NCBI GenBank assembly: GCA_026770585.1
Contig: MU646434.1
Span: 379,956-405,899 of the forward strand
Reading direction: 5' to 3'
DNA length: 25,944 bases
Origin: Baffinella frigidus
Taxonomy: Eukaryota; Cryptophyceae; Cryptomonadales; Baffinellaceae
The first letter of the stretch is position 1, and each line of letters opens with the position of its first letter. The translations under genes and the position numbers were made by a program. Below the pieces are notes generated by a model. It was not told the DNA's origin. It worked only from the letters and a program-made list of their open reading frames with translations, and did not search any database. Positions 19,101 to 25,775 of the stretch are shown here, one piece after another.

Positions 19101-19560
19101 TGTGGGCACCCAGTGTGAGCATCTCCAACACCACCCCTCCCGAACATTCTTCCATTGGTGCACCTTCTCTGGGGGCAGGGCAATGAAAAGCATCGACTCG
19201 AAACTGTAGGACCTGCTCACGGAGGGCGCGCAGCTGTTCATTGAGCACCGCCGACACCTGCTCGACCAACGCCGCCCCCAGCATGCTGGCGATGAGCCCA
19301 GGCTCCTTCTCTGCCTTGCCCGCCAGCTCGCGGCACCACTCGTACTCGCCATGCCCGTCCCCAGGCGTGGACTCAGGCTTGGAGCGCCGCATCACGTCCG
19401 CCACGGCCGCGTGTATCTTCGCCCCTTCGAAGCCCTCCATCCACGTACCGATGTCCCACTCCGCGCTGCCTCGCGCACCCGCAGCTTCCATCACCTCGGA
19501 CGGAGACGGCTGAGGCATCTTGCTGCCGTCGACGGCCGCCTCGTCCACCGAGAGGTCCAT
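10243..19560 (-). CDS. Twelve-exon ADP-ribosyltransferase / transmembrane / LRR protein (whole gene model)
   Basis: Joined exons (minus strand): 19560-19213, 19099-19058, 18514-18428, 17273-17155, 16912-16480, 15834-15765, 15146-15107, 14986-14938, 14474-14382, 13053-12988, 12691-12644, 12432-10243. They total 3,585 nt with no internal stop: 1,194 residues. Every intron is GT-AG and every downstream exon starts with G. The N-terminal 300 residues resemble the region found before ART domains in algal proteins (GLNELIG..., REHC..., NYGV). The ART domain (about 290-450) keeps Arg346 in VYRG, Ser370 in QSFT and the E415-R-E417 pair, the R-S-ExE set of arginine-specific NAD-dependent transferases. 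Two membrane segments (about 595-637), a helical stretch, a short LRR (about 1023-1070) and a hydrophobic segment (about 1121-1141) follow. The likely role is transfer of ADP-ribose to protein arginines at a membrane; target unknown. The start is chosen at 19560 (G at -3 and +4); 19674 is an in-frame alternative. Confidence 0.75.
12644..12691 (-). CDS. ART gene exon 11
   Basis: 16 codons AGTIDEVVNRKHTWLK between CTTGGGCAG and AAG|GTCCGC. TI.EV...K.TH is the usual sequence just after the ART domain in related algal proteins. Confidence 0.72.
12988..13053 (-). CDS. ART gene exon 10
   Basis: 22 codons VVGDRVERGTVVLKMRVNVN then AK, the last strands of the ART fold. The acceptor CCCGGCAG follows a CT-rich tract that reads as the GA microsatellite on the plus strand. 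Donor AAG|GTCCTC. Confidence 0.75.
13082..13317. repeat. GA-rich microsatellite inside ART intron 9
   Basis: Interrupted (GA)n with GAGC and GTGA variants. On the transcribed strand it is CT-rich and may act as an extended pyrimidine tract for exon 10. The rest of intron 9 (13318-14381) contains the GGGGATA..TACCCC motifs near 13640 and 13700 and a dispersed repeat at 14127-14262. Confidence 0.85.
14127..14262. repeat. Dispersed repeat, MITE-free copy in ART intron 9
   Basis: Same family as 1912-2146 and (inverted) 25531-25668. It provides an unoccupied target, GGTACAGTAAGTGGCACAAT, for the MITE insertion at 1976. Confidence 0.78.
14382..14474 (-). CDS. ART gene exon 9 (ExE motif)
   Basis: 31 codons including VDRGADISALSYYPEEREKL. 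YPEERE supplies the two catalytic Glu (E-R-E) of the arginine-specific ART motif, and VDRGADIS is typical of algal members. Acceptor GAGACAG, donor CAG|GTGCCA. A partial copy lies 200 bp away. Confidence 0.8.
14621..14679 (-). pseudogene. Partial duplicate of ART exon 9
   Basis: 59 bp match 14421-14479 with two substitutions, at an exact 200-bp offset. The copy keeps a CAG acceptor and codes the same first residues (EGEVDRGADIS..SYYPE) but stops matching just before the second catalytic Glu and has no GT donor there. It is probably a skipped relic. Confidence 0.75.
14938..14986 (-). CDS. ART gene exon 8
   Basis: 49 nt coding (T)YSRGKGDAASYLFEVQ, matching the strand-forming VFE.Q block that follows the Ser motif. 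Intron 7 is 120 nt, and GTAC occurs at both of its borders. Donor CAG|GTAGCC. Confidence 0.72.
15107..15146 (-). CDS. ART gene exon 7 (Ser motif)
   Basis: 40 nt coding (G)AQSFTRDKNVALT. It corresponds to the STT/STS..D..VA..Y block of ART domains, with the first Ser kept and Phe at the second position. The acceptor CACCAG is preceded by CTCAACCCTCAACCCTG, a telomere-like pyrimidine tract. The exon is very short but in phase on both sides. Confidence 0.7.
15291..15525. mobile_element. 235-bp TA-flanked hairpin element in ART intron 6
   Basis: Ends (A)GAGCGTTTGCGGTAATTGTT and complement are flanked by TA. The left arm carries a tandem GTTTGCGGTAATTGTTGTCC duplication. The long stem turns around ACCAGAATTGCGCCTCTTGGT. 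The right end continues into a 130-bp repeat (15501-15631) found again at 24743-24899. Confidence 0.75.
15501..15631 (+). repeat. Dispersed repeat shared with 24743-24899
   Basis: Shared blocks include CACGATTTTTATCGTGACCG, GGACGTGATCACGAGGTAAA and TTACTACACAAACGTC. It contains the small hairpin CGATTTTTATCG. Confidence 0.75.
15765..15834 (-). CDS. ART gene exon 6 (catalytic Arg)
   Basis: 23 codons plus one base, opening VYRGVANRAITGTDLKAGSF and ending VEMG. The Arg in VYRG is the first residue of the R-S-E triad and binds NAD. Donor ATGG|GTACAG; the intron begins GTACAGCCTAAACCC, with a telomere-like unit. Confidence 0.75.
15885..16067. mobile_element. Palindromic element family B, copy 2, in ART intron 5
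   Basis: 183 bp, GAGCTATTCCGGTAGGACTT ends, near-identical to 8884-9067. TA is present on the right (16068-16069) but the left flank is TTG. On the minus strand it sits 51 bp upstream of exon 6. Confidence 0.82.
16480..16912 (-). CDS. ART gene exon 5 (start of the ART fold)
   Basis: One base plus 144 codons. It includes MWSGPMFVEYNAVLRG, TTTLHAVHSGIYKLSKVT and ends PPGK at AAG|GTGCGG. The YN.VLRG...TTLHA..S.I.KL.K.T pattern is the characteristic lead-in to the VYRG motif in algal ART domains. The acceptor is CACCCCCAG. Confidence 0.78.
17155..17273 (-). CDS. ART gene exon 4
   Basis: 39 codons plus two bases: VVNEMFREHCEHASANKTIV, then NNYGVSTTPLEEWKAAAG. Acceptor CCTCCACAAG, donor GGCG|GTGAGC. 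The split codon is completed by the first base of exon 5. Confidence 0.72.
17387..17563. mobile_element. 177-bp hairpin element in ART intron 3
   Basis: ACGCCTTCGTCTAGCAATAA (first 20 of a 30-bp arm at 17387-17416) pairs exactly with 17534-17563. The interior has GTACAAATTTTG and a TGGTACAAAATTTGTACCA palindrome, a motif also seen in neighbouring hairpins. Confidence 0.72.
17744..17902. mobile_element. 159-bp long-armed hairpin element in ART intron 3
   Basis: Arms of about 57 bp with few mismatches (GCAACCTATAATTAGTTTTG... and complement), again carrying TGGTACAAATTATAAAACAA near the turn. Arm similarity this high suggests recent insertion or formation. Confidence 0.72.
18041..18345. mobile_element. 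305-bp palindromic element in ART intron 3
   Basis: GGATTCTATGTGTCG at 18041-18055 pairs with CGACACATAGAATCC at 18331-18345; internal arms include GAATTCAAAG and CGCAACGTTTC segments. A related, inverted body lies at 24523-24743, and the terminal GGAATCTATGTGTCGAC recurs at about 24112. Confidence 0.68.
18428..18514 (-). CDS. ART gene exon 3
   Basis: 29 codons with FMFGKREDFDLGLNELIGFP, following a (CT)n tract and TCTGCAG acceptor and ending AAG|GTGCAA. The GL..LIG.P motif is shared with N-terminal regions of algal ART proteins as I remember them. Confidence 0.7.
19058..19099 (-). CDS. ART gene exon 2
   Basis: 14 codons (DAATAAEQNNKFMQ) between acceptor GCCCACAG and donor CAG|GTACCC. An acceptor 70 nt upstream (CCCCCAG at 19169) would also be in phase but gives an atypical Gly/Arg-rich insert, so I prefer the short exon. 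Confidence 0.6.
19213..19560 (-). CDS. ART gene exon 1
   Basis: 116 codons starting MDLSVDEAAVDG, followed by MPQPSPSEV and a Trp-rich segment (WDIGTWMEGFEGAKI), ending LRALREQ at donor CAG|GTCCTA. The frame stays open upstream to an ATG at 19674. The exon carries one arm of a 32-bp inverted repeat. Confidence 0.7.
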
Positions 19561-19626
19561 CGCTGTGGCGGTGCCTCGCCTCGAGTCTGTAGAGGCAAGA
19601 TGCCGCAGCCGTCTCCGTCCGAGGTG
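19492..19626. repeat. 32-bp inverted repeat around the ART start codon
   Basis: 19492-19523 and 19595-19626 are reverse complements with one mismatch (AGATGCCGCAGCCGTCTCCG on the plus strand at the right arm). Both arms read MPQPSPSEV, one on each strand. The proposed ATG at 19560 lies in the loop. Confidence 0.85.
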
Positions 19627-19740
19627 CTGGGTCGGGTCGGGGAACGTCACCTTCGGGTGAAGCGTTTGTGGCAAAATTCACTTTTGCCTTCAAAGTTGAC
19701 ATGAAAACGGCTCAAAAGGCATAACCTGGGAAACCCTGGA

Positions 19741-20890
19741 CCTAAACCCTAAAGGCGAACGCGATCCGAAAGCAAAAAACAAAAAATGCTTTCTCTGCAG
19801 TCCTTTCCACGGAAGGGCGTGTCGTTGGCGTATGTTGGGAGCATTTAAAACCTAAAGGACCTAAAGGACCTCCTCTACACGAGCCTCTGCACTGGAGAGC
19901 TAAACGCGATCCGAAGGCAAAAATGCTTTCTCTGCAGATCCTTTCTACGGAAGGGCGTGGCGTTGGCATATGTTGGGCGAAATTAAAACCTAAAGGACCT
20001 AAAGGACCTAACCCTCAATAAGTCCTTTCTACGTCCCTAAACCCTAGGAGAGCGAAACGCGATCCGAAAGCAAACATGCTTTCTCTGCAGTCCTTTCTAC
20101 GGAAGGGCGTGTCGTTGGCATATGTTGGGAGCATTTAAAACCTAAAGGACCTAAAACCTAAAGGACCTAAAAGGACCTAAAGGACCTACGGAAGGGCGTG
20201 TCGTTGGCATATGTTGGGAGCATTTAAAACCTAAAGGACCTAAAGGGCCCCCTCTTTCTCTGCAGTCCTTTCTACGGAAGGGCGTGTCGTTGGGCTATGT
20301 TGGGAGAAATTAAAACCTAAAGGACCTAAAGGATCTCAATAAGTGTCAATATGCATCTAAAGGACCTAAAGGACCTGACCTGTCTTGGGTTCGGTGCGTG
20401 TAAGTGAGCATGGGAGCGGTGTCGCATACCTTCACCCACCCCAACAGAACCACCCTGTATCCCCTCTTCACGAGCCTCTGCAATGGAGAGCTAAACGCGA
20501 TCCGAAAGCAAAAAAAAATATGCTTTCTCTGCAGTCCTTTCTACGGAAGGGCGTGGCGTTGGGCTATGTTGGGAGCATTTAAAACCTAAAGGACCTTTCT
20601 ATGCAGATCTTTTCTACGGAACGGCGTGTCGTTGGGCCATGTTGGGAGCATTTAAAACCTAAAGGACCTAAATGGGTAAAACCTAAAGGACCTAAAGTGG
20701 CAGTCTCTTGGTTACGAAAACTCTGGTGCAGTTCCCAGACTTTTTCCTAATCTCGCCTCAATTCTTGCACCGTGCATTTTCACTTTCGAATAAAGTCAAC
20801 AAGTGTCAATAATAAGTGTCCTTTCTACGGAAGGGCGTGTCGTTGGCATATGTTGGGAGCATTCAAAACCTAAAGGACCTAAAGGATACC
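19741..20890. repeat. Irregular satellite upstream of the ART gene
   Basis: Eight copies of ACGGAAGGGCGTGTCGTTGG begin near 19809, 19947, 20099, 20188, 20274, 20543, 20616 and 20827. Each is followed by TATGTTGGGAGCATTTAAAA and CCTAAAGGACCTAAAGGACC, and most are preceded by GCGATCCGAAAGCAAAAATG and TTTCTCTGCAG. Spacing is irregular (73-269 bp). The block is interrupted near 20340-20460 and by an inverted TTGACTTTATTCGAAAG-type repeat at 20719-20818. A lone copy lies at 23768-23880. Confidence 0.88.
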
Positions 20891-20933
20891 CTCCGGCATA
20901 AGTGATGGAGCAGGAGTTTAAGGGATCTTCCGA

Positions 20934-21136
20934 CGCGCGTCTACAAAATCTGAGACCACATTTGTGAAACAGAATTAAAAGTTGGTCCTCTAACGTGGTT
21001 TCAGATTGTTGGGAGGCGGCGCGGAACAAGCCGAACAGAAACCTCGATTTCTCGAATCTGGGATTTCGTAGAACAAGGCGAAAAGTTCGACATGTTCCGC
21101 GCCGCGTCCCAAAAATCTGAAACCACATTTGTGAAA
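20934..21136. repeat. Compound hairpin
   Basis: AATCTGAGACCACATTTGTG at about 20958 and AATCTGAAACCACATTTGTG at about 21114 are direct repeats, with an inverted GTGGTTTCAGATT between them. GGCGGCGCGGAAC pairs with GTTCCGCGCCGCG further in. It may be one element invaded by another. 21137-21300 is C-rich low complexity. Confidence 0.6.
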
Positions 21137-21302
21137 CGGTGTGCTGTCCTTCACCTGTTAATCTGAACTTGAACCCTCACCCCCCTCCTCATCCCCCAAC
21201 CCTCGCCCCACTCCACACCCCCCTCGCCCCCCTCCGCACCTCCTCACCCCCATGGTTAGGATCCACAATCTCCACAGAATTCCGGTCTCTGGGACACCGA
21301 GA

Positions 21303-22605
21303 CCTGTGTTAGGGTTAAGGGTTTGGCGTTGAGGGTTGAGGGTTTATGGTTTACGGGTTAGGGGTTAGGGGTTAGGGGTTAGGGGTTAGGGGTTAGGGGT
21401 TAGGGGTTAGGGTTTAGGGTGTAGGGTTGAGGGTTGAGGGTTTAGGGTTGAGAGTTGAGGGTTTAGGATTCAGGGTTGAGGGTTTAGGGGTTAGGGTTTA
21501 GGGTTTAGGGTTTAGGGTTTAGGGTTTAGGGGTTGGGGTTTAGGGTTTAGGGTTTACGTCCGTTGCAGGGTTTAGGGTTTAGGGGTTACTCCCGGTGCGC
21601 ATTGTTCTGCACACGGTCGGTACTTAATGGTTTAGGGTTTAGGGTTTAGGATTTAGGGTTTAGGACTTGGGGATTAGGGTTTAGCGTTTAGAGTTTGTGT
21701 TTTAGGGTTTAGGGTTTTAGGGTTAAGGTTTTAGGGTTTAAGGTTGAGGTGCTACGGTTTAGGGTCAAGGTTCAGGCTTAAGGGTTTAGGGTTTAGGGTT
21801 TATGGTTTATGGTTTAAGGTTTAGAATTTAGAGTTTAGTGTTTAGGTTTTAGTGTTTAGGGTTTATGGTTTATGGTTTAGGGTTTAGGGTTGAGTGTTTA
21901 GGATTCATCGTTTAGGGTTTGTGTTTTACGGTTTAGGGTTTAGGGTTTGTGTTTTACGGTTGAGGGTTGAGGGGCTTAGGGTTCAGGGTTTAGGGTTTAG
22001 GGTTTAGGGTTTGGGGTTCAGGGCTTAGGGTTTGTGTTTTAGGGTTGAGGGTGTAGAGGTTTAGGTTTCAGGGTCTAGGGGTTTGGGTTTAGGGTTTAGG
22101 GTTAGGGTTTAGGGTTTAGGGTTTAGGGTTTAGGGTTTGTGTTTTAGTGTTTATGGATTAGGGTTTAGGGTTTAGGGTTTAGGGTTTAAGGTTTAGGGGT
22201 TTAGGGTGAAGGGTTTTAGGGTTTAGGGTTTAGGGTTTAGGGTTTAGGGTTTGTGGTTCAGGGTTTGTGTTGTACGGTTTAGGGGTTTGGGGTTTAGGAG
22301 TTAAGGGTTAGGGTTTAGGGTTTAGGGTTCAGGGTTCAGGGTTCAGGGTTTAAAGTTGAAGGTTCAGGGTTCGGGGTTTAGGTTTCGGGGTTCATGGTTT
22401 ACATCAGGGCCAAGGGTTTAAATTAGGGTTTAGGGTTTCAGGTTCAGTATTTAGGGTTCTGAGTTGTCTAGGGTTGAGGTTTTAGGGTTTAGGATTTAGT
22501 GTTCAGCGTTCAGTGTTTAGGGTTCAGAGTTGTTTAGTGTTTAGGGTTCAGAGTTTAGGGCTTGGGGTTTCGGGTTTAGGGTTTAGGGTTCAGGGTCTAG
22601 ATTTT
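21303..22605. repeat. 1.3-kb interstitial telomere-like block, TTTAGGG orientation
   Basis: Mostly TTTAGGG with TTCAGGG, TTGAGGG and other variants. 21355-21412 is a uniform GGGGTTA sub-array. The G-rich strand reads left to right, opposite to the block at 6880-7893. A 30-bp unrelated insert lies at about 21588. Confidence 0.95.
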
Positions 22606-22777
22606 AGACCCGGTGAATGTCAAAATCGGGTGCCGGAGGGAGAACGTTGTGAGGGCAGAGGAGGGCGGAGAGAATAGGAGACACGCGTTCCTTCAAAACA
22701 CCTTTTCAATTGCGCTTCCCGGTTTTGGAATTTGGTCACAGGACCCCGAGAAGGCTGACGCCATCAGGGGGATTTTA

Positions 22778-22911
22778 TCCGAGGAAACCTATTTTTCTTT
22801 AGTTTGAGGTCAACGAAAATTACTACACGGTTCGTTCTTATTAGTAATATTAAAGCAGTCGTGTAGTAATTTTCGTGGCCATCAAACTAAAGAAAAATAG
22901 GTTTCCCCGGA
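22778..22911. mobile_element. 134-bp TA-flanked hairpin element
   Basis: TCCGAGGAAACCTATTTTTC and its near-complement form the ends, with TA at 22776-22777 and 22912-22913. Inner arms pair ACGAAAATTACTACACG with its complement. The upstream sequence GACCCCGAGAAGGCTGACGC is GC-rich and codon-like, so the element may have landed near or in an exon. Confidence 0.78.
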
Positions 22912-22969
22912 TAAGATTGTGCAGATGGCGCATACATGCAGGTCGTGCTTGTTGTAACCAAGGTCTCTG

Positions 22970-23050
22970 TCTGTCTCTCTCTCAAACACACACACACACA
23001 CACTCACTCACTCTATCTCTCTATCTCTCTCTCTCTCGCTCTCTCTCTAT
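22970..23050. repeat. CT/CA microsatellite
   Basis: (CT)n, then (CA)n at about 22985-23003, then (CT)n up to the CTATCCAG that could be a splice acceptor. Confidence 0.85.
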
Positions 23051-23054
23051 CCAG

Positions 23055-23126
23055 GCTGAAGCGTACACTGTGGCGCGCGACATCGACCTCGCACAACCGC
23101 CCATGCTCAACTCGCCCGCCCCCAAG
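23055..23126 (+). CDS. Candidate exon of an unrecognised gene
   Basis: After CTCTCTATCCAG comes an open 24-codon stretch (AEAYTVARDIDLAQPPMLNS, then PAPK) ending AAG|GTTTCC. The pyrimidine tract, acceptor and donor fit this genome's exon borders. Two decayed copies follow downstream. I know no family with this sequence and cannot connect it to other exons. Confidence 0.3.
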
Positions 23127-23440
23127 GTTTCCTCCCCCCAAACGCTACTCACTGAGCTACCACCAGCCCTCACTGAAAGACCAAATCATTTCCGTCCGGG
23201 ACATCCACCTCGCACAACCGCCCATGCCAAACCCGCGCCCCCTCCCAAAGGTTTCCTCCCCCCCAAAGCTACCACAAGCCCTCACTGAAAGACCAAATTA
23301 CGTCCGTCCTTCTGTTTTTCATGGGCGGACGCGCAACCGCTCATGTTTGCCCCCCCCGCCCCCCCCCAAGGTTTCCTCCCCCCCAAAGATGCCACCAGCC
23401 CTTACTGAAAGACCGAATCACTTCCGTCCTTCTGTTTTTC
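23080..23440 (+). repeat. Threefold degenerate tandem repeat, period about 110-130 bp
   Basis: Each unit has a CGACCTCGCACAACCGCCCATG-like start, AAGGTTTCCTCCCCCC, then CCAGCCCTCACTGAAAGACC and a TTCCGTCC end. The first unit overlaps the candidate exon at 23055. Variable C runs separate the blocks. Confidence 0.75.
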
Positions 23441-23767
23441 TGGTACCAGCTCTCCGGAACCCGGTGAGGTTTTACCAAACCGATTTCCAAAGTTTTTGGT
23501 CCTTTTGTGAGGGCTGGTGGTACCCGCAGCATTAAAATCTGGCATTCCCACGCAGCGGGCTATGGAGGGATTCTGTGGATAACCCACAAGTGAATGAGTC
23601 CTAGGACCCTACGGTAGGCCATCCGTAGGGATATTGGGGGGTTCCTACGGACATCCTAACTGAAACCTGGTTTGATATCCACCCAAGAATCCCGTCGTAG
23701 CCCGATGTGTAGCTTAGCAAAAAACGACCCCCGGCGCCCAGACCCGCCGCCCACTCCCACTGCACTG

Positions 23768-23880
23768 GAGAGCTCAACGCGATCCGCAAGCAAAAATGCT
23801 TTCTCTGCAGATCCTTTCTACGGAAGGGCGTGTCGTTGGCATATGTTGGGCGAAATTAAAACCTAAAGGACCTAAAGGAG
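23768..23880 (+). repeat. Isolated copy of the upstream satellite unit
   Basis: Same order as at 19.9 kb (GCGATCCG, AAATGCTTTCTCTGCAG, ACGGAAGGGCGTGTCGTTGG, CCTAAAGGACC), most like the unit at about 19895-20005, including GGGCGAAATTAAAACC. Confidence 0.85.
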
Positions 23881-23924
23881 CTTCCCGCGAGACCGCATCA
23901 TCAATAGACCACACCACGCGCAGT

Positions 23925-24000
23925 AAACCCTAAGCCCTAAACCCAAACCCCTAACCCCTGAACCCTAAACCCTAAACCCTAAACCCTAAACCCTAAGCCC
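23925..24000. repeat. Short CCCTAAA tract
   Basis: About ten telomere-like heptamers in C-strand orientation, followed by C, CA and A runs. Confidence 0.9.
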
Positions 24001-24252
24001 CCCCCCCCACACACACCTACCCCCCCCAAAAAAAACCTGAATCGTTTGGACGCGTCCGGTGTAAATATCACGATTTTCATCGTGACCGGTCAAATCCCGG
24101 ACGTGAGGGCGGAATCTATGTGTCGACATGGTGCTTTGGTGCTTTGTATTACACTCACATCGAAGGCCACACCCGCCTCACTCTTGAGGAGACGGACACA
24201 ATCTACGGATGAGCTCCCCGGAACTACCCATAGGGGTTCGACCGAGCCCCCT

Positions 24253-24441
24253 GACACTTATTGACACTTATTGACTTCATTCGAAAGAGAAATGCACGGC
24301 GCAGAATTGAGGCGAGGTTAGGAAAACATTTGGGAACTGCACCTTTACCAGACACTTATTGACACTTATTGACTTCATTCGAAAGAGAAATGCACGGCGC
24401 AGAATTGAGGCGAGGTTAGGAAAACATTTGGGAACTGCACC
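24253..24441 (+). repeat. 98-bp tandem duplication
   Basis: 24253-24343 and 24351-24441 are essentially identical (GACACTTATTGACACTTATT to GGGAACTGCACC). Single diverged relatives lie at 9309 and, inverted, at 20719. Confidence 0.88.
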
Positions 24442-24522
24442 AGAGTTTTCCTGCCCAAGAAACTGCCACTACCCATGTGGGGGTCCACCGAGGAACAGGG
24501 TCACAATAAGCGTCCACCGTGA

Positions 24523-24899
24523 ATTCGCAAACACAATTCAAAGTCACTTTGCTGACTTTGATTTATTTCGAATCCGAGCAGATTTTCATGCAAACCTCAT
24601 CGCTTCAGCCATAAAACAGTTTTCAGACAGGAATCATGTCGAAACGTTGCGAGTTCGAGCTCGAATAAAAAAATCTTGCTGCTGTACACAATTCAATTAA
24701 AATCGCAACGTTTCATTATGTTCACACAATTCGAGCTCAAAGTGGACAACAATTAGTATGTCAATTACCGCAAACGCTCTGTCACGATTTTTATCGTGAC
24801 CGGTCAAATCCCGGACGTGATCACGAGGTAAAATGATTTCGGACTTTTGGCCCAAGTTTTGGGTCACAATTATTGAAGGTGTTTACTACACAAACGTCT
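24523..24899. repeat. Inverted copy of the 18041 element joined to a copy of the 15501 repeat
   Basis: 24523-24743 matches the body of 18041-18345 in reverse (ATTTATTTCGAATCCGAGCA, CATAAAACAGTTTT, AAATCGCAACGTTTCAT). At 24743 it switches to the 15501-15631 repeat, which runs to 24899. Frames across it are not gene-like. Confidence 0.72.
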
Positions 24900-25043
24900 A
24901 AAGGAGGCCATGCGTTTTGCCCCTGCGGCCAAATTACAGTCCGGTTATTCGAAATCTTTCGGTACGTTGGGTAGCAGCTGACAGAGTGTGTAGTAAAATG
25001 AGACACATTTCGATGTCCAGTCCTTCTAAAAGGCCAGGAAGGG

Positions 25044-25751
25044 ATGTCAGAACAGGGATGTGATGGGTCGGGTTGCAGCCCATACAACCTTGAACCCCAC
25101 GTCCCTTGCGTTGGCACAGCCCTCCTCCGCCAGCGTCTACAGTCGCGGCGACCTTCGGCTGTGCAAGCATCCGGCTTCATGCCTATCTTCCATGAGATGC
25201 CCCTCCATTATAACCCGAGGCCCTCTCCGGGTGCGGCCAAGTCTCGACCTTCAACCCCGCCATCGCTCAAGACCACGTTTCGAGCGTTTGTGAAGGAGGC
25301 GTGTAGTGAGGAGGCACCGCGCCCCAGCCGCCGCCGCATGTCCTACCAGAGTCTCGAGCCGATCGAAAGCTTCCTCGCAAACCAAAACGCTCAGAAGGAG
25401 GAGCGAGTCCGCGACCACAGGTCCTCCTGCTGCGCCCACCACCTGCTGTATGCGCCACGTCAAGTGACCCCCAGCGTCCCATGCCCCCCCCCCCCCGCGC
25501 CCGCTGTTCAGTGACGTGAGGCTGGGGTGGCAGCGTTGAGAGAGATTGATAATTTGTTGCCAAACAACCAGCGTCAGCGCCACACATGCTACGCATTGTG
25601 TCACTACTGTACCCCGTGTCGGCCGCTCATACGAGCATTTTCCGGATGGATTCTAATTCCACCTCCTACCGGCAGCGTCGACGATCTGTTCTTGCGGGTC
25701 GCCTCCTCGGCCGCCCGCGTCAAGGGCAATGCCATGTGGTCTCTCAACGTG
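25044..25751 (+). CDS. Hypothetical protein, two candidate exons (continues off the window)
   Basis: A frame from ATG 25044 runs to a donor CACAG|GTCCTC at 25420 (FHEMPLHYNPRPSPG, SLKTTFRAFVKEACSEEA, MSYQSLEPIESFLANQNAQK, then EERVRDH). The break is in phase 2. The acceptor CTACCGGCAG opens a second exon at 25676-25751 whose first base completes the codon (VDDLFLRVASSAARVKGNAM, then WSLNV). Its donor is GTATGC at 25752. Matching phase and borders support one gene. The first 50 or so residues of the first exon are doubtful, and another start or acceptor near 25119 is possible. I do not recognise the family. Confidence 0.42.
25531..25668. repeat. Dispersed repeat, inverted MITE-free copy in an intron
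   Basis: Reverse complement of 14127-14262 with small differences; it ends about 7 bp before the candidate acceptor at 25675. Confidence 0.78.
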
Positions 25752-25775
25752 GTATGCGTCCCTCTCTCGCTGGTG

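Noticed and set aside
19741-20890. CRISPR-like array
   Set aside because: Repeats are irregularly spaced, much of each unit is conserved beyond a short repeat, and the context is eukaryotic with spliced genes.
21137-21250. Exon in the C-rich stretch before the TTTAGGG block
   Set aside because: It is simple CCCC(A/T)C-type low-complexity sequence with no consistent frame or splice borders.
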